From Adiantum capillus-veneris (taxonomy: Eukaryota; Streptophyta; Polypodiopsida; Polypodiales; Pteridaceae), in contig CM043945.1 in NCBI GenBank assembly GCA_014529385.2, positions 151,441,741 to 151,505,740 on the forward strand: 64,000 nt of DNA, read 5' to 3'. Shown piece by piece: positions 1 through 10,640 of this stretch. The position numbers and the translations under genes were made by a program. The notes beneath the pieces are model-generated. The model saw only the letters and a program-made list of their open reading frames with translations, searched no databases and was not told the origin of the DNA. Position 1 is the stretch's first letter. Each line of letters begins with the position of its first letter.

Positions 1-134
1 TATGTACACCATGTCCTACCTGTACACACGTGGGCCCCACATAACCACCTGGCTATGGAAATTGGGCAATCCTTTATTTGATGCACCATGCATGTATATG
101 TACATATGCGCAATCCCTTGCTCGAAAAAACTCA
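1..134 (-). repeat. partial 3' LTR of gypsy-A
   Basis: This is the first part (in element orientation) of the 3' LTR; the remainder lies left of the window. On the minus strand it starts TGAGTTTTTT at 134. The matching end of the 5' LTR at 7651 has lost the initial TG, probably by mutation. No purine-rich tract is recognisable just inside 134, so the plus-strand primer site is either decayed or unusual. The integrase reading frame continues about 60 bases into this LTR before its stop. Confidence 0.75.
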
Positions 135-1348
135 TGATTAGCAGCAGCAAAGAGAGATATGAGACTCGCCGCATCACAGGTCTCATCATCCCTCACCAAC
201 ACTGCTTGATCCACAGACAGCTCATCTTGCTCCACCATCATCAATCTAGCATGATACAATTTAAGACGCAATCCATTTACCCTTGACTTATGTAGAACAC
301 CATCCAGGTTAGCCAGCTGATATGTGCCATTTGGAAAACACTCCACTACCTTGAAAGGGCCTTCCCACTTAATTTGAAACTTCTTTTGGAAGGTGTTATC
401 CAGCTTACCGTTGTAGCGCAAAACCAAGTCATGTTTCTTGATACCCTTACTTTTGACCTTTTCATTTATCTTTGCCAAAGCCTTATCCTGCATCTGCCCA
501 TAATGCTCCAATGCGCTCATCCTATCCAACTGGACCTCTTGTAACTGCAAGAACCTCTCTTTGAATGCATCACTAGGCGGCCCAAGCAACTTCTCTAACA
601 TCTTGACCGCAGGCAACTCTACTTCCACAGGCAATAGTGCCTCCTTTCCATACACCAAATGAAATGGAGTAAACCCTGTACCTGTCTTCAACGAAGTACA
701 ATAAGCCCATAATGCACTAGGAAATTCCAAATCCCAATTCTTTCCTTGGTGCTCTGTCACTTCAGAAAGAATTTGTACCAACTCACCATTGAATCTTTCA
801 TTTAAGCCATTACACTGCGGGTAATAAGGAGTGGTATGTTGATGCCTAATCTTCATCTTTGCACATAAAAAATCTAGCAATTTAGCTCTAAAGCCAGGCC
901 CCTTATCTGAAAGTAGCTCCAGTGGCACCCCAAACTTGCAATATATTTCATCATACACAAATTTTGCCACATCCTTTGCAGTGATCTGTTTTACTGCTAT
1001 AGCCTCTGCCCATCTAGAGAGATAGTCCACTGCCGTCAAAATATAGCTTTTGCCCCTGCTTGTGATAGGTAACGGGCCTATTGCATCAATCCCCCACTTT
1101 TCAAAAACATCAAACGCCATAATGTTTTTTCGTAGCTCTGGCTTCAACACTCTCTTCCCAAATGCTTGACACCTATTGCAAGACCTACACCAATGGTGAA
1201 CATCCTTGTGCAAACTAGGCCATACATACCCCTCTTGCAAAATCTTATGCAAGGTGATTTTTAGAGCAAAATGGCCACCACATGCGCCTTCGTGATTCTC
1301 TTCCAACACTCTGTAAAGCTCCTCCCGCCAAGGTACACGTCTCAACAC
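74..1348 (-). pseudogene. gypsy-A integrase
   Basis: A 424-residue open stretch carrying a Ty3/gypsy integrase, which inserts the cDNA into the genome. An HHCC zinc-binding module lies near the start: H in EENH, H in GGHF, then CRSCNRC. It is followed by the catalytic core with D in WGIDAIGP, D in LLSDKGPGF and E in CNGLNERFN, the D,D-35-E pattern. A GPF/Y-like module follows (WEGPFKVVECFPNGTYQL), with no chromodomain. The stretch itself is uninterrupted, but it lies in a different frame from the RNase H part upstream (about 7 bases of overlap), so a frameshift separates them. The C-terminus is encoded inside the LTR. Confidence 0.85.
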
Positions 1349-2169
1349 GAGATCAGCCCCTTCATGTATAAGACATCACCAATCAATTTGTACCTGTATG
1401 CTCTATGCACAAAACCATACTTCTTAGACTTCTGAATCTCCTTTGGAATAATTCCTGTTAGCAAAAACTCCTCTTCTTGAGCCAAACTTTCCCGACCATG
1501 GTAAAGAGGTAAGTTGGTCCTCAACACAAATAGCTTCCCAATCATGCCTTGAGCCGCTTCGTGTGCCTCCCCATTTAGAGCACGTTCAATGTGTCTGATG
1601 CTCCATGCTTCAAACTTTTTTAACAGGCCTTTAATTCTGAAACACATTTCCTTCAATGAGCTGTTCTTCCTCTTCCACACACCCAGCACTTGCTTCACCA
1701 CTAACAAGGCATCACCTTTTATGCTCAACCTTCTAACCCCATGCTTCAAAAAAATGTGTAATCCAGCTTCCAACGTAGCATATTCAGCCTCATTGTTAGT
1801 ATGCGCATCCAACTTGAACCCTCTCTTGCATACTAGCTTCCCCTCTGGATCATAAAGTGCAATACCCCCTGAAGCTGCATCATGGCTCTTTCTGTATGAA
1901 CCATCAAAGAACAACACATGTGCATTGCTGATCTGTGGCACTTCTTCAACTACCTTTCTCACCACCTCTTCCTTAACAGTAAGGGGATTCTCCTTGTAGG
2001 TCAACAAATCAGCTAGGGTAGCCCTTGTACTATCTTCCACTAGAAAAGAGAACTCAAACTCTTGCAGCTCAATTACCCATTTCTTCACCACATTTGACAT
2101 GTTAGTACCATTAATTAACTGTGGCAAAAAGGCATAACTCGTCAAGAAAACAAAAGGCCGTGGTAGCAA
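1342..2169 (-). pseudogene. gypsy-A RNase H end plus additional plant RNase H (aRNH)
   Basis: The first about 60 residues are the tail of the normal retroviral-type RNase H and its connection. The rest is a second, cellular-type RNase H: D in LFFDGSYRK, the glycine-rich GGIALYDPEGKL strand, E in NNEAEYATLEAGL, then D in KGDALLVVKQV. At the position of the final catalytic aspartate (family motif N-x-x-A-D) this copy reads NGEAHEAA, so the D appears lost. A second RNase H in this position is the signature of Tat elements (family knowledge). It shares its frame with the RT stretch and is separated from it by an in-frame stop near 2180. Confidence 0.8.
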
Positions 2170-2181
2170 GTAATGACGAAA

Positions 2182-3402
2182 TCATCGACAAGCAAATATT
2201 ACACTGGTCATCACTAGCTCTACTTCCGAGAACTTTCTCTCTGCTACCAACTTCACTCGGCTTGCACAATACACTGGCCTCATATAATGGCTGCCCTTCC
2301 CCTTTTGCAATAGCATGGCTCCAATGGCATCATCCCCTACTGATGGATTTACATAAAACACTTTCTCCCAATCAGGAGCCTGCATGGCTGACAACCCCCC
2401 TAACACCTCTTTCACCTCTTGAAACACTTGTTCACACTTGTCATCCCATTGCAATGGATCATGCTTTGCCACTTGCTGTAATGGATAAAGAAGCTGCGAA
2501 GACAATGGAATAAACCATGCCATGTACTTCACTTTGTGTATAAAAGTTGCCAATTGCTTCGTACTCATACGTGATGGAAGAAGAATAATAGACTTAACCT
2601 TATCTCGATCAGCCTCAATGCCATTTTCTGACACCATATGGCCCAATAACTTCACCCTTGGCTGTGCTAGATGACATTTCTTTGGATTTAGTTGTCCTCC
2701 ACATTCATCATATCGAGCCAATACCATCTGCAGCTTCTCATGGTGTTCAGCCCTACTGCTATAAACACAGAAGTCATCCATAAAAGCTTTAACACAACTA
2801 CCAATGAATGGTTCCAACACCCAATTTGCTCTCTCTTGATAGAAGGAAGGTCCATTTGACAACCCAAATGGAAATACTGTGTAGCAATAGCATCCCCATG
2901 GCGTAATAAAAGTGGTCTTTGTGCGGTCTTTAAGAGAAATCTTCAATTGAAAATAGCCTGAAAAACCATCACACACACTGTACCTCTCATAACCTGCCAC
3001 TGAATCCAAAATCTGATCGATGAATGGAAGAGGATATGCGTTCTTCTTAGTGGCTGCGTTTAAGGGTTTAAAATATACACAAATTCTCCACTTCCCATCC
3101 TTCTTTGGACTGACTACAACTGGACTCACCCATTCTATGGTCTCCACAGGGACTATGAACCCTGCCTTCAACAACTTGTCCACCTCTTCTCGCAAGGCTT
3201 CCATTTGATCTTGACCCATCCTTCTTAGCCTTTGCCGCACTGGCTTAGCACCTTCTTTCAGCTCTATATGCATCTCTTCGCCCTTGAACCCTCTGATCTC
3301 TTCACATGAAGTAATGAACAAATCAGGAAAACTAGCCAGCATGTGCAAATAAATATCCTTCTCCATAGCTGAGAGGTCTCCACTGATCATTTGTGTCATC
3401 AA
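2182..3402 (-). pseudogene. gypsy-A reverse transcriptase and start of RNase H
   Basis: A 406-residue open stretch of Ty3/gypsy reverse transcriptase. Recognisable blocks are FIVPVETIEWVSPVVVSPKK, then PLNAAT, the DGFSGYFQLK region, FPFGLSNGPSFYQE, and the catalytic FMDDFCVYSS (YxDD box variant). RNase H begins near VFYVNPSVGDDAIGAMLLQ, where the expected first catalytic aspartate context is altered. The usual CVDYRxLN motif is CVYFKPLN, with the conserved aspartate replaced by tyrosine. The stretch is separated by stops from the protease part above and the RNase H part below, both in the same frame. Confidence 0.85.
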
Positions 3403-3405
3403 TTC

Positions 3406-4067
3406 CTACTTCTTTGACAACTCAACCTTGGTTTGCATCAGCCCTTCAATCACTTCATAAGGCCCTTCACTTTCATCTTCAACCTCATTCGCAAATGCAA
3501 CTAAACCAAAATCCTGGATTTCTTTGTCCATCAAAAGAAATGCAACATCAGCATCCTCATCACTGCTGGTAGTGCTATCACTGTCCTCATCTGTCACCGT
3601 GGAAGAGTCTTCATCACTAAACTCATCCTCATCTTCATAAAGCTCCTCTAATAGTTTCCTTGTGTCCATATTATAAAGCTTCTTGGTACCTGTCTTTCCA
3701 TAGAGGCTAATCGTACCATGTCGCCAATCTTGAACAGCTCCCACTGCACGTAACCATGGTCTACCTAGTATAATAGGATATGCTTCCAACCCCGTGGCAT
3801 CACATGAAAATCAACCACTGACTTTGCATCATATGCCTCCACTTCTAAGCTCTTTACAACACCCAAGCATTTTACTTTTTGATGGTTTTCCAATCTGATC
3901 CGAAAACCTGACACCCCATCCACTGTGAGACCCATCTTCTCAATGCATGAGTGTGTTATGACGCATATTTGGGCTCCGCCATCCACATAACCTTGTCCCA
4001 AATTTTTCCTTTTATGCCACACATCTACAATTGGACAAATGTCTGGTAGCTCATCCATTGCCAACAC
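3406..4067 (-). pseudogene. gypsy-A protease, split by a frameshift
   Basis: Two overlapping open stretches, 3765-4067 and 3406-3789, make up a retropepsin-like aspartic protease that would cut the polyprotein. The first carries the active-site region YVDGGAQICVI, where the usual D-(S/T)-G-A reads DGGA. The second carries the conserved C-terminal strand ILGRPWLRAVGAVQDW. The two lie in different frames, so a frameshift falls between 3765 and 3789. A very acidic, serine-rich linker (runs of E, D and S) follows the protease and leads into the reverse transcriptase, as also seen in gypsy-B at 46327-52089. Confidence 0.7.
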
Positions 4068-4432
4068 CTTACTGAACCTCTCTCTGGTTCTTTCTCCATT
4101 GGGTTAACCATCCTCTTCCACTGTCGCTTTAGCTTAGGCACCATCTCTATAAGCTGCCCAAAAGTAACATCTGCCTTCGTGCTCGTCAGATCCTCCTTCA
4201 AGTCATAGCTTAATTGCCCATCCCCTAGTGGAGAATCTGAAACATGAAACTTTTGACGAGCTCTCCTTTTTCTCTTGGCCTTGACATCCTCGCCTTCATG
4301 GCTCTTTCCTTTCTTCTTACTAGGACCTGGGGCACTTCTTCCTTCCTTATCCTCTGTGGTCCTCTTCCCAATAGGCATCACTAATGTATCCTCTAGCTTT
4401 GATGCCTTCTCCAAGGTGACTACACTTAGCAC
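4025..4432 (-). pseudogene. gypsy-A linker between gag and protease
   Basis: A 135-residue open stretch, charged and rich in lysine and arginine (for example AKRKRRARQKFHVSD). It bridges the zinc-knuckle end of gag and the protease, in a third frame. I recognise no domain; by position it is the gag-protease spacer of the element. Confidence 0.45.
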
Positions 4433-5531
4433 TTTTGTCTTTCCCTTTCCTCCTGGGTCAGTCCACTGGTTCCTTCGTCTCCCTTAATTTCGATGCCATA
4501 ATCATTTGACCTAGTTAGCATCTGTCTTGGCAATGGATACATGTCTCCCCCCATCCTTGGTTGCTTATCACATTGCGGGCTGATGTGACCCAACTCTCCA
4601 CAATTATAACATGTGGGCGTCTGCCTCCAAAACCTACCATTGCTTTGTCCAACACCATTCCTAGGCCTTTCTTCACCTCCTGGCTGATTTGCAAACCTCC
4701 CTCGACCTCGATTATTTCCCACTTGACCTAGCATGTTTAGGCTGAGATTCTTCATCAAATCTACCATTTGCCTCATGTCTTGCCTTAGCCCATCATCTTG
4801 CACTGTTGTAGTGACCAGTGCTGGCATAACCTGAGTAGTAACAGGAACCACTGGTTCTTGATGAACCCCAGACATGCGACCTTGTAAAGACTCTGTAGGC
4901 TGAAATTTAGACCTCATGGGCAAAGACTCCACCCCTAACTGGCTCATTTTCCTCAACTTCCACTCTTTGTTCCTTGCTACCTCTAGTGCATCTTCATATG
5001 TCCTAGGCTTCTTTAGCTCCACTCTCCAACGTATATTCTCCCAAAGACCAGCCAAGAACTTGTCATTCTTCATCATGTCAGGCGGGGGTACCTGTGGTGC
5101 TAAGGCCTTGCACATTCACTCCCATGCCAATGAAAACTTACGTATGTACGCATCTACTGGCTCACCTTCCTTTGCACCAAAGCCTGTACTTCTTGCCACA
5201 CTTTGTCAGGATCTTCTATCTTCACAAACTCCACTTCCAACCCATGTCATAGATTGTCCCAACTCAACCTTACATGTGGATCAGCCACACGCAACTCCTC
5301 TTCAAATGCTTTAGACCAAACTCGTGCATCACTCTTCAAACAAATTTGGAGAAGGCGTAACATTTGCGTAGGGTCATGAATCTGGTTGCTAATGCAGGCA
5401 ACCTCCATCTTTTCCAAAAATTCTTCCACATCTTCATCACTTCTTCCATGAAACTCCAGATAAGAGAAAGCCATGGCTACCCAAATTATGATGCTTTGAG
5501 AACCCCTTCGAACACACGAGCAAGAACCCAA
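4426..5531 (-). pseudogene. gypsy-A gag (two frames)
   Basis: The N-terminal part (5247-5531) has a retrotransposon gag pattern: FSYLEFHGRSDEDVEEFLEK, then a leucine-rich stretch and ARVWSKAFEEEL. The C-terminal part (4426-5115) contains one CCHC zinc knuckle, CYNCGELGHISPQC, that would bind RNA. The two parts lie in different frames with about 130 bases between their open ends, so at least one frameshift has broken gag. The product would form the virus-like particle. Initiation probably lies at the methionine of MAFSYLEF or just upstream. Confidence 0.7.
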
Positions 5532-6498
5532 AACTTTTCACTACCCAATCCCCAGAAACTTCAATGGAGCTCAGCTTTAGATAAGGACAAACACATGCAC
5601 ATCAAATGAGTTTTCATAGTTAATCATCGGAATGACAACAGGCAAAGGACATTCCAGGATCTCTCTCAATCTTCTTGGCCAATACATAAAGACTATGCGC
5701 TGCTGGAAAAAGATCTTCCTGGACACATGAACATTAATCTGAATTCTTTGAGTTAAATGAAAAGGAGTGAACTGAGGGCCATTTTGATCATCCATTAAAG
5801 CCAACCATGAAGCTCCCAAGAAGGCATACCTGACTTATCCTCTAATTTTTGCCCAAATTTCAGCAGCATAACAGCATAAATGGCTCAAATTTTGGCAGAG
5901 TTTCCCCAGAAGTAGAGCAGTGTGAACCCAAAATATAGACTGTCTATGTATGCATAAACTGCGAACAATAGAACCCGAGCATCAATTAGGAATCACTAGT
6001 ACATAGCCTATGGCGAGGTCACAAAAAGGGTGCTCCAGCTACCTGTATCACCAAAAGGATCTCTACATTTGAGAATCCCCCAGCTCAATAAAAACCTCAC
6101 GCTATCGACCCTCACACGAAGGCTAATGCAAATCGCGTATAGTCAAGTCTCAGAAATGACTATCTTCCAGACCAAGTCTCAGAAATGACTATCTTCCAGA
6201 CCAAGTCTCAGAAATGGCTGGGACTGCCAAATACAACCAAGTATGGCTCCACAAATGCGTACAATGGCAGTTTCCACAAGTAACGTACAATCCAGCAGAC
6301 AATGCGCTCAAATAAGCGCCAAGTGATGCATACCCACAACAACTGCAAGTGACATCACTGCTAGTATATCACTGTACTCCAGCTACCTGTACCTGTTGAA
6401 TCACCTGTACCTATACCTGTCCCTGTAACCTGTAACCTGTAACCTGTAACCCTGAATCTCGAAGCTTGAAGCTCGAAGCAGAAGGTACTCGAAGAAGA
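5532..6498 (-). other. gypsy-A 5' leader, no ORF
   Basis: About 1 kb of non-coding leader between the primer site and gag. It includes a 29-bp unit (core AGTCTCAGAAATGACTATC on the plus strand) repeated about 2.5 times between 6143 and 6221. A run of CCTGTAACCTGTAACC-type short repeats lies at 6380-6450. Much of it (about 5820-6300) is recognisably similar to 18525-19100 in the gag-only element; see findings. Confidence 0.6.
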
Positions 6499-6516
6499 TC
6501 CTCCGTGGGGGCGCCA
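6499..6516 (-). promoter_or_regulatory. primer-binding site of gypsy-A
   Basis: Minus-strand TGGCGCCCCCACGGAGGA sits six bases inside the 5' LTR. The TGGCGCC core matches the 3' end of plant tRNA-Asp (ending GGCGCCA), but the following bases diverge from the usual tRNA-Asp complement seen in gypsy-B at 42745. It may be a mutated site or use another tRNA. Confidence 0.5.
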
Positions 6517-6522
6517 AAAGAA

Positions 6523-7651
6523 TGTGGTCGGGATGAAAACACACACAGCGCCTCTATAACGATCCGACACACACTCTTGGAATGATACACACACACACTA
6601 TGGGGAACCACTCGGCTTACACAACACACTTGGCCGAGACAGGGAACACGCCTCTGGAGTGAGAGGAGAGAGACTATCCACTTGCCCACTCCACACAAAC
6701 ACACACACACCCAAAAAACTCAGCTCAAAAAAGGAGAATTTCTGATGTTTAGATACAAATGAGCTTGGGCCAACACCAATGGGGCAAATAGCTCACACAA
6801 TATGGGTAAAATAAGCCAGATACAATCACAAACTGGAGCAGAAACTTCGCTCATAGGAGAAACTTACACAGCCAAAACAGCAGAAAAAGAGGGAGGAATT
6901 TGGCAAAATGGACAGCGCCATCGCGTCCGGAACGGCCCAAAACCCCATTCTACAATGTCAAAGTGCTCAAATCCGACCTCAAATGAGCAGTTTACGGCCA
7001 AAAAATGCTCCAAAAACAGCAAAAACACACTTGCGGCTGTTCCTCCTCTCTTCTCCACATTTTTTTCTGGTCTTCTCTCATTTTTTTAAGTTCCCACACT
7101 TAGCTTTATTAGTTGGGCGCCCGTGGCCTTTTAGATGACCTCAAACGGACCCCGAACAGGCCAAAAACTGACCTCGCAGTGCATAGTTGTCACCTTTTTG
7201 CATCATCCGCACACCTGGTACTCAGTTTTTCCAAATAATGCATCCCGCAACCACGTGAAGTGGCCCCAAAAAGTGGTCCTTATGATGACCTTTCTGCATA
7301 AGTATCACAAGAAAACACCCACGTCGTGTCCATACTTCTCCGCGTGCAAGTATTGACCCCATTCGCCCTCCTGACGCCACTAGATGCCATCTGACGCACC
7401 TGCTTACCTCATGTCGTCGGCCCGTGGATAGCTTCCTCGAGAAGTTTTACGCGCTACCAACTCCTCCTTATTGTAGAAAAAAACACAGTGGTACTGATAA
7501 TAGTGAAAATCGCTGCACTATGTACACCATGTCCTACCTGTACACACGTGGGCCCCACGTAACCACCTGGCTATGGAAATTGGGCAATCCTTTATTTGAT
7601 GCACCATGCATGTATATGTACATATGCACAATCCCTTGCTCGAAAAAACTC
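6523..7651 (-). repeat. 5' LTR of gypsy-A
   Basis: About 1.13 kb. The outer end is fixed by the match to 1-133. The inner end is inferred from the ACA terminus just before the primer site. The inner part is rich in CA repeats and CACACAC runs near 6535-6710. No complete second copy is available for comparison because the 3' LTR is truncated by the window. Confidence 0.6.
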
Positions 7652-8569
7652 CTGACAGCGTCACGTGGGATTGGGAGGATGGAAGTTGCTGAATGGAATA
7701 GGAAGGAGTTGCTAGATGGATGGGGAGAGGAGGGGAATAGGATGGGGAGGAATGGTGTTAATAGACAAATGAAAAAGGTGGGAGGATGCGAGAGCTCTAG
7801 AGGGGTCGATGGACTTGATAAACAGATGGAAAGGATGGAATAGAGAGAAGTTGAATCCTGAATGGTGCGATTTCAATATGATTGAAATCTCTCAGCAGGG
7901 CCTACTTGCGCCGTGGGGAACAAATATTAAAGCGCTAAGAAGGGGCTTGCAAAGTCAGTGGACTATGCCTAATTGTGTCCTAGGGGGGATATCGTAGGGT
8001 ATGGGAAGGGGGAGAAAAATGGCAAATGCCTTAATATATGGCACCAAAAAATGACCAGTGGTGACACGTGTCATGCATGCACACGTACCACGAGGCATAG
8101 CTCCAATGATCAACTGTACAGATAGTCGGAGGTAAAAAATGTCCATGGCATGTGCTCATTTTTCACATCTCTCCAATCATCTGGTTGCACCATTTTGTCT
8201 TAATCCCATTGCCCCACACAACACGTAAGCCATCCTAAGTAGTCTCGAACTCGTTCCCATCGTGTCGTTCTACAGAGTCTATTCACCTTTTCTTCATCCC
8301 GGCATGTTTGTAAGCCATCCTCCACGGTGCAATAGGGTGTGGTCTTGAACATTGAAAGGACATATCATCGCTTTGTTCGGGCATGTTTACAAGCTACAAT
8401 ACGACTTTCTATCATCATCCTACACGATGCGATAGGGCATGGAAGCATCTCCTATCGCTTTGTTCAGGAAGTCTTATAAGGTGTTAGTAGACAATTTGTT
8501 CTTATCTTCCCGAGCCAATTCCTAGTGAGGATCTTAGGGCCTATTAAATTTTAAATATTTCTCATGCCA
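7652..8569. other. unassigned DNA right of gypsy-A
   Basis: I see no coding region, RNA gene or recognisable repeat. A G-rich, purine-biased patch lies at 7680-7830. Two similar phrases about a GCGATAGGGCATGG-like core occur at 8330 and 8430, suggesting an old local duplication. Confidence 0.3.
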
Positions 8570-9240
8570 GGAAACATAAGAAGTCAGTGGTTGTCATTGA
8601 AGATGTTACACATCAGTATGAAACAAGAAAGGACAAGGATATCAAAGCAAGCAAGGATGTTGAAAGGGAGCAAGACATGATATTAGAAGATGCTATCCTT
8701 ACAGAGAAAGAAAAAATTTAAAGAGCATCCAACTCCCTTATTTATGAAAAAGTTACAGGCCATATGGTTGTGGATGTCTCCATGTACGCGGATGATGATA
8801 TGTATTGTGATATATTTCCTCAAGACACAAGTATTCTTGTAAACCCCAACATTGAGGTTGGTGATACTGTGCTCTTTATTTTTCTAAGGTATGTGTTGCC
8901 CCTTTGCTAATTATTAGTGCATATGCGCCTACAAGGGCCTCATTGGGGGATGTATTTTCTTTGACTTCAGGTGTCCTATGAGGGATCTTCCAGAGGCTAT
9001 GGCTATGCAAATATCCATACCTGATCCTCTAGGTCATTACATAGTTTGAAAATTCTTTTTGAAATGACTGTCAAATTGAGCATGATTTCACTAAGGTGGC
9101 ATTGAAGCATCTGAAGATTAATGATTTCCTTAGTGAAGAAGAGATCAAATTCTTTCAAGAGATGCATCAAAATCATGATAAAATGTACGGAACATCTTGT
9201 TCCATAAGGATGGTCACATCCCATCCCATTCGTTTAGTAC
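8570..9240 (+). pseudogene. coding-like remnant with a possible intron, unidentified
   Basis: Three stretches read like protein: about 8571-8720 (charged, VVIEDVTHQYETRKDKDI), 8727-8888 (VNPNIEVGDTVLFIFLR) and 8972-9048 (CPMRDLPEAMAMQISIPD). The last two are joined by a plausible GT-AG intron (GTATGTGTTG at 8889, TTTGACTTCAG ending at 8971). A further stretch, ALKHLKINDFLSEEEIKFFQ, lies at 9093-9155. In-frame stops (for example near 8718 and 9048) argue that this is not a working gene. I cannot name the family. It could be a decayed host gene piece or part of an unrecognised transposon. Confidence 0.35.
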
Positions 9241-9894
9241 GTTCTGTTCTATCAAATTTTTGGTGGTCGTTTATAGCCATTGGCAACTCTTGACTGTTGA
9301 CCAAGGGCCATTGATGATGACAACTTTTGGAGCCATTTTGGAGTGCAAATTCAATCACTTAAGCCACATTGGAATCTATGTGCTAGGGCTCCACTTCTCT
9401 CATGCTCTCCCTCTCTCCCAGCGGCTCTCCCTCTCTCATCAAGAGTCATCATCCATGCTCTCCCTCTCTCATGCTCTAGCATCTCCATCTTGTTCTCCAA
9501 CACTTACAAGCTCTCAATGCTCATTGGTCTCAATCTCTCAATCCTCACATTGCTCAATGCTCCCATGTTCTAGCTCTCAAGTGACAAACCTCTCCATCTT
9601 CTCTCCCTTGGCTCTCTCCCTCTCAAGCTCCCATTGAAGCTCTATAATTCACGCATCCATCTCTCTCCCCCCCCCCCCCCCCCCCCCCCCCCCCTTCAGA
9701 TTATTCCAAAAGAAAGACAAGTGTAAGACACTTGTTACATGTGTAAGGACACTTTGTCAAAGACAGAAGACAATTCACTTTTTTGTTTCTTTTTACAAAA
9801 GGTAAGACACATGTGCCAAGACACTTTATCTAAGTCTCTCTCATGAGCAAGGTAGACATTGGAGGAGGTGCTACCGAATCGCATGAAGGAGAAC
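9241..9894. repeat. pyrimidine-rich low-complexity DNA with a C28 tract
   Basis: From about 9390 to 9660 the plus strand is dominated by CTCTCCCT and CATGCTCT-like phrases, followed by an uninterrupted run of 28 cytosines at 9667-9694. Short repeated phrases around TAAGACACTT follow at 9724-9830. No gene is seen. Confidence 0.6.
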
Positions 9895-10640
9895 ACATGA
9901 GAAATACGTTCAATACAACCATAAGTAACTCCATCCCTAAGGGAAAGCTTTATTTCAATGACTTTACTAGTCTGTTGATCACTAAGGAGATTAGATGACA
10001 ATCTCTTGATGTGAGTGGTCATGGTGGTGCGTACATGGCTAGTGGCAGTCTCGTGACAAGCCAAGGCAGCGTAGTCATAGTCGTGGTCTTTCTCAAGATC
10101 CCAGGAATGATTGTAGCAAGAGTTGTGGAAGAGACATGAAGAATGTTGAATTTTATCACTATCATAAAAAGGGACATGTGAAGAAGGATTACCATGTATT
10201 ACAACGCAAAAAGGGCAAAGAAAAGGCAAAATCTGACACATATAGGAACACTGTAAAGATAGAAGAACTGAATGTTGTTGAGTCTCTTGTTATTGAGACT
10301 ACTCCTAATGTACCAAAGCCATCAAATGTGTTTATCTTCACCTCATATATGAGGCATGATGCATTGTTATCTCTTGACGAGTGTTATGCCCAGAATTGGA
10401 TAGTGGACTCAAGTGCTAGCTTTCATGTGACTCCTCATAGGGAGTGGTTTTCCACATATATTGCTACACATGGTACAATGCAGCTGGGGAATTCTTATGA
10501 GCTTGATATATGCAGCATTGGGGCCATCAAAATTCGTATGCAATGGCACCAAATTTATGATGCAAAATGTCAAATATGTACCCAAATTGACCAAAATGTT
10601 GAAGTCTATCAGACAACTAGATAATTTGGTTACACTAGCA
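9895..10640 (+). pseudogene. copia-A gag end, zinc knuckle and protease
   Basis: Gag similarity starts near 9900 with TFNTTISNSIPKGKL and continues to QSLDVSGHGGAYM, closely matching the gag of the gag-only element at 17906-18281. A degenerate zinc knuckle (FYHYHKKGHVKKDYH, with cysteines lost) follows at 10147. The protease region reads NWIVDSSASFHVTPHREWF at 10394, the copia-type context WIxDSGASxHxT with the active-site glycine changed to serine. In-frame stops lie in the gag part. Confidence 0.7.

Larger units (their letters stand above)
1..7651 (-). mobile_element. gypsy-A: decayed Ty3/gypsy LTR element, Tat-like
   Basis: Read on the minus strand the order is 5' LTR (right), primer site, long leader, gag, protease, reverse transcriptase, RNase H, a second RNase H, integrase, 3' LTR (left, cut by the window edge). 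Positions 1-133 match 7519-7651 with two mismatches, which identifies the terminal repeats. The extra cellular-type RNase H between the normal RNase H and the integrase is the hallmark of the plant Tat lineage. The coding region is broken by several frame changes and in-frame stops, so it is not autonomous now. No target-site duplication can be checked because the left end is outside the window. Confidence 0.85.

Noticed and set aside
9735-10241. 168-codon open frame on the minus strand
   Set aside because: It lies antisense to the copia-A gag remnant, whose plus-strand reading has clear family similarity; its own translation resembles nothing.
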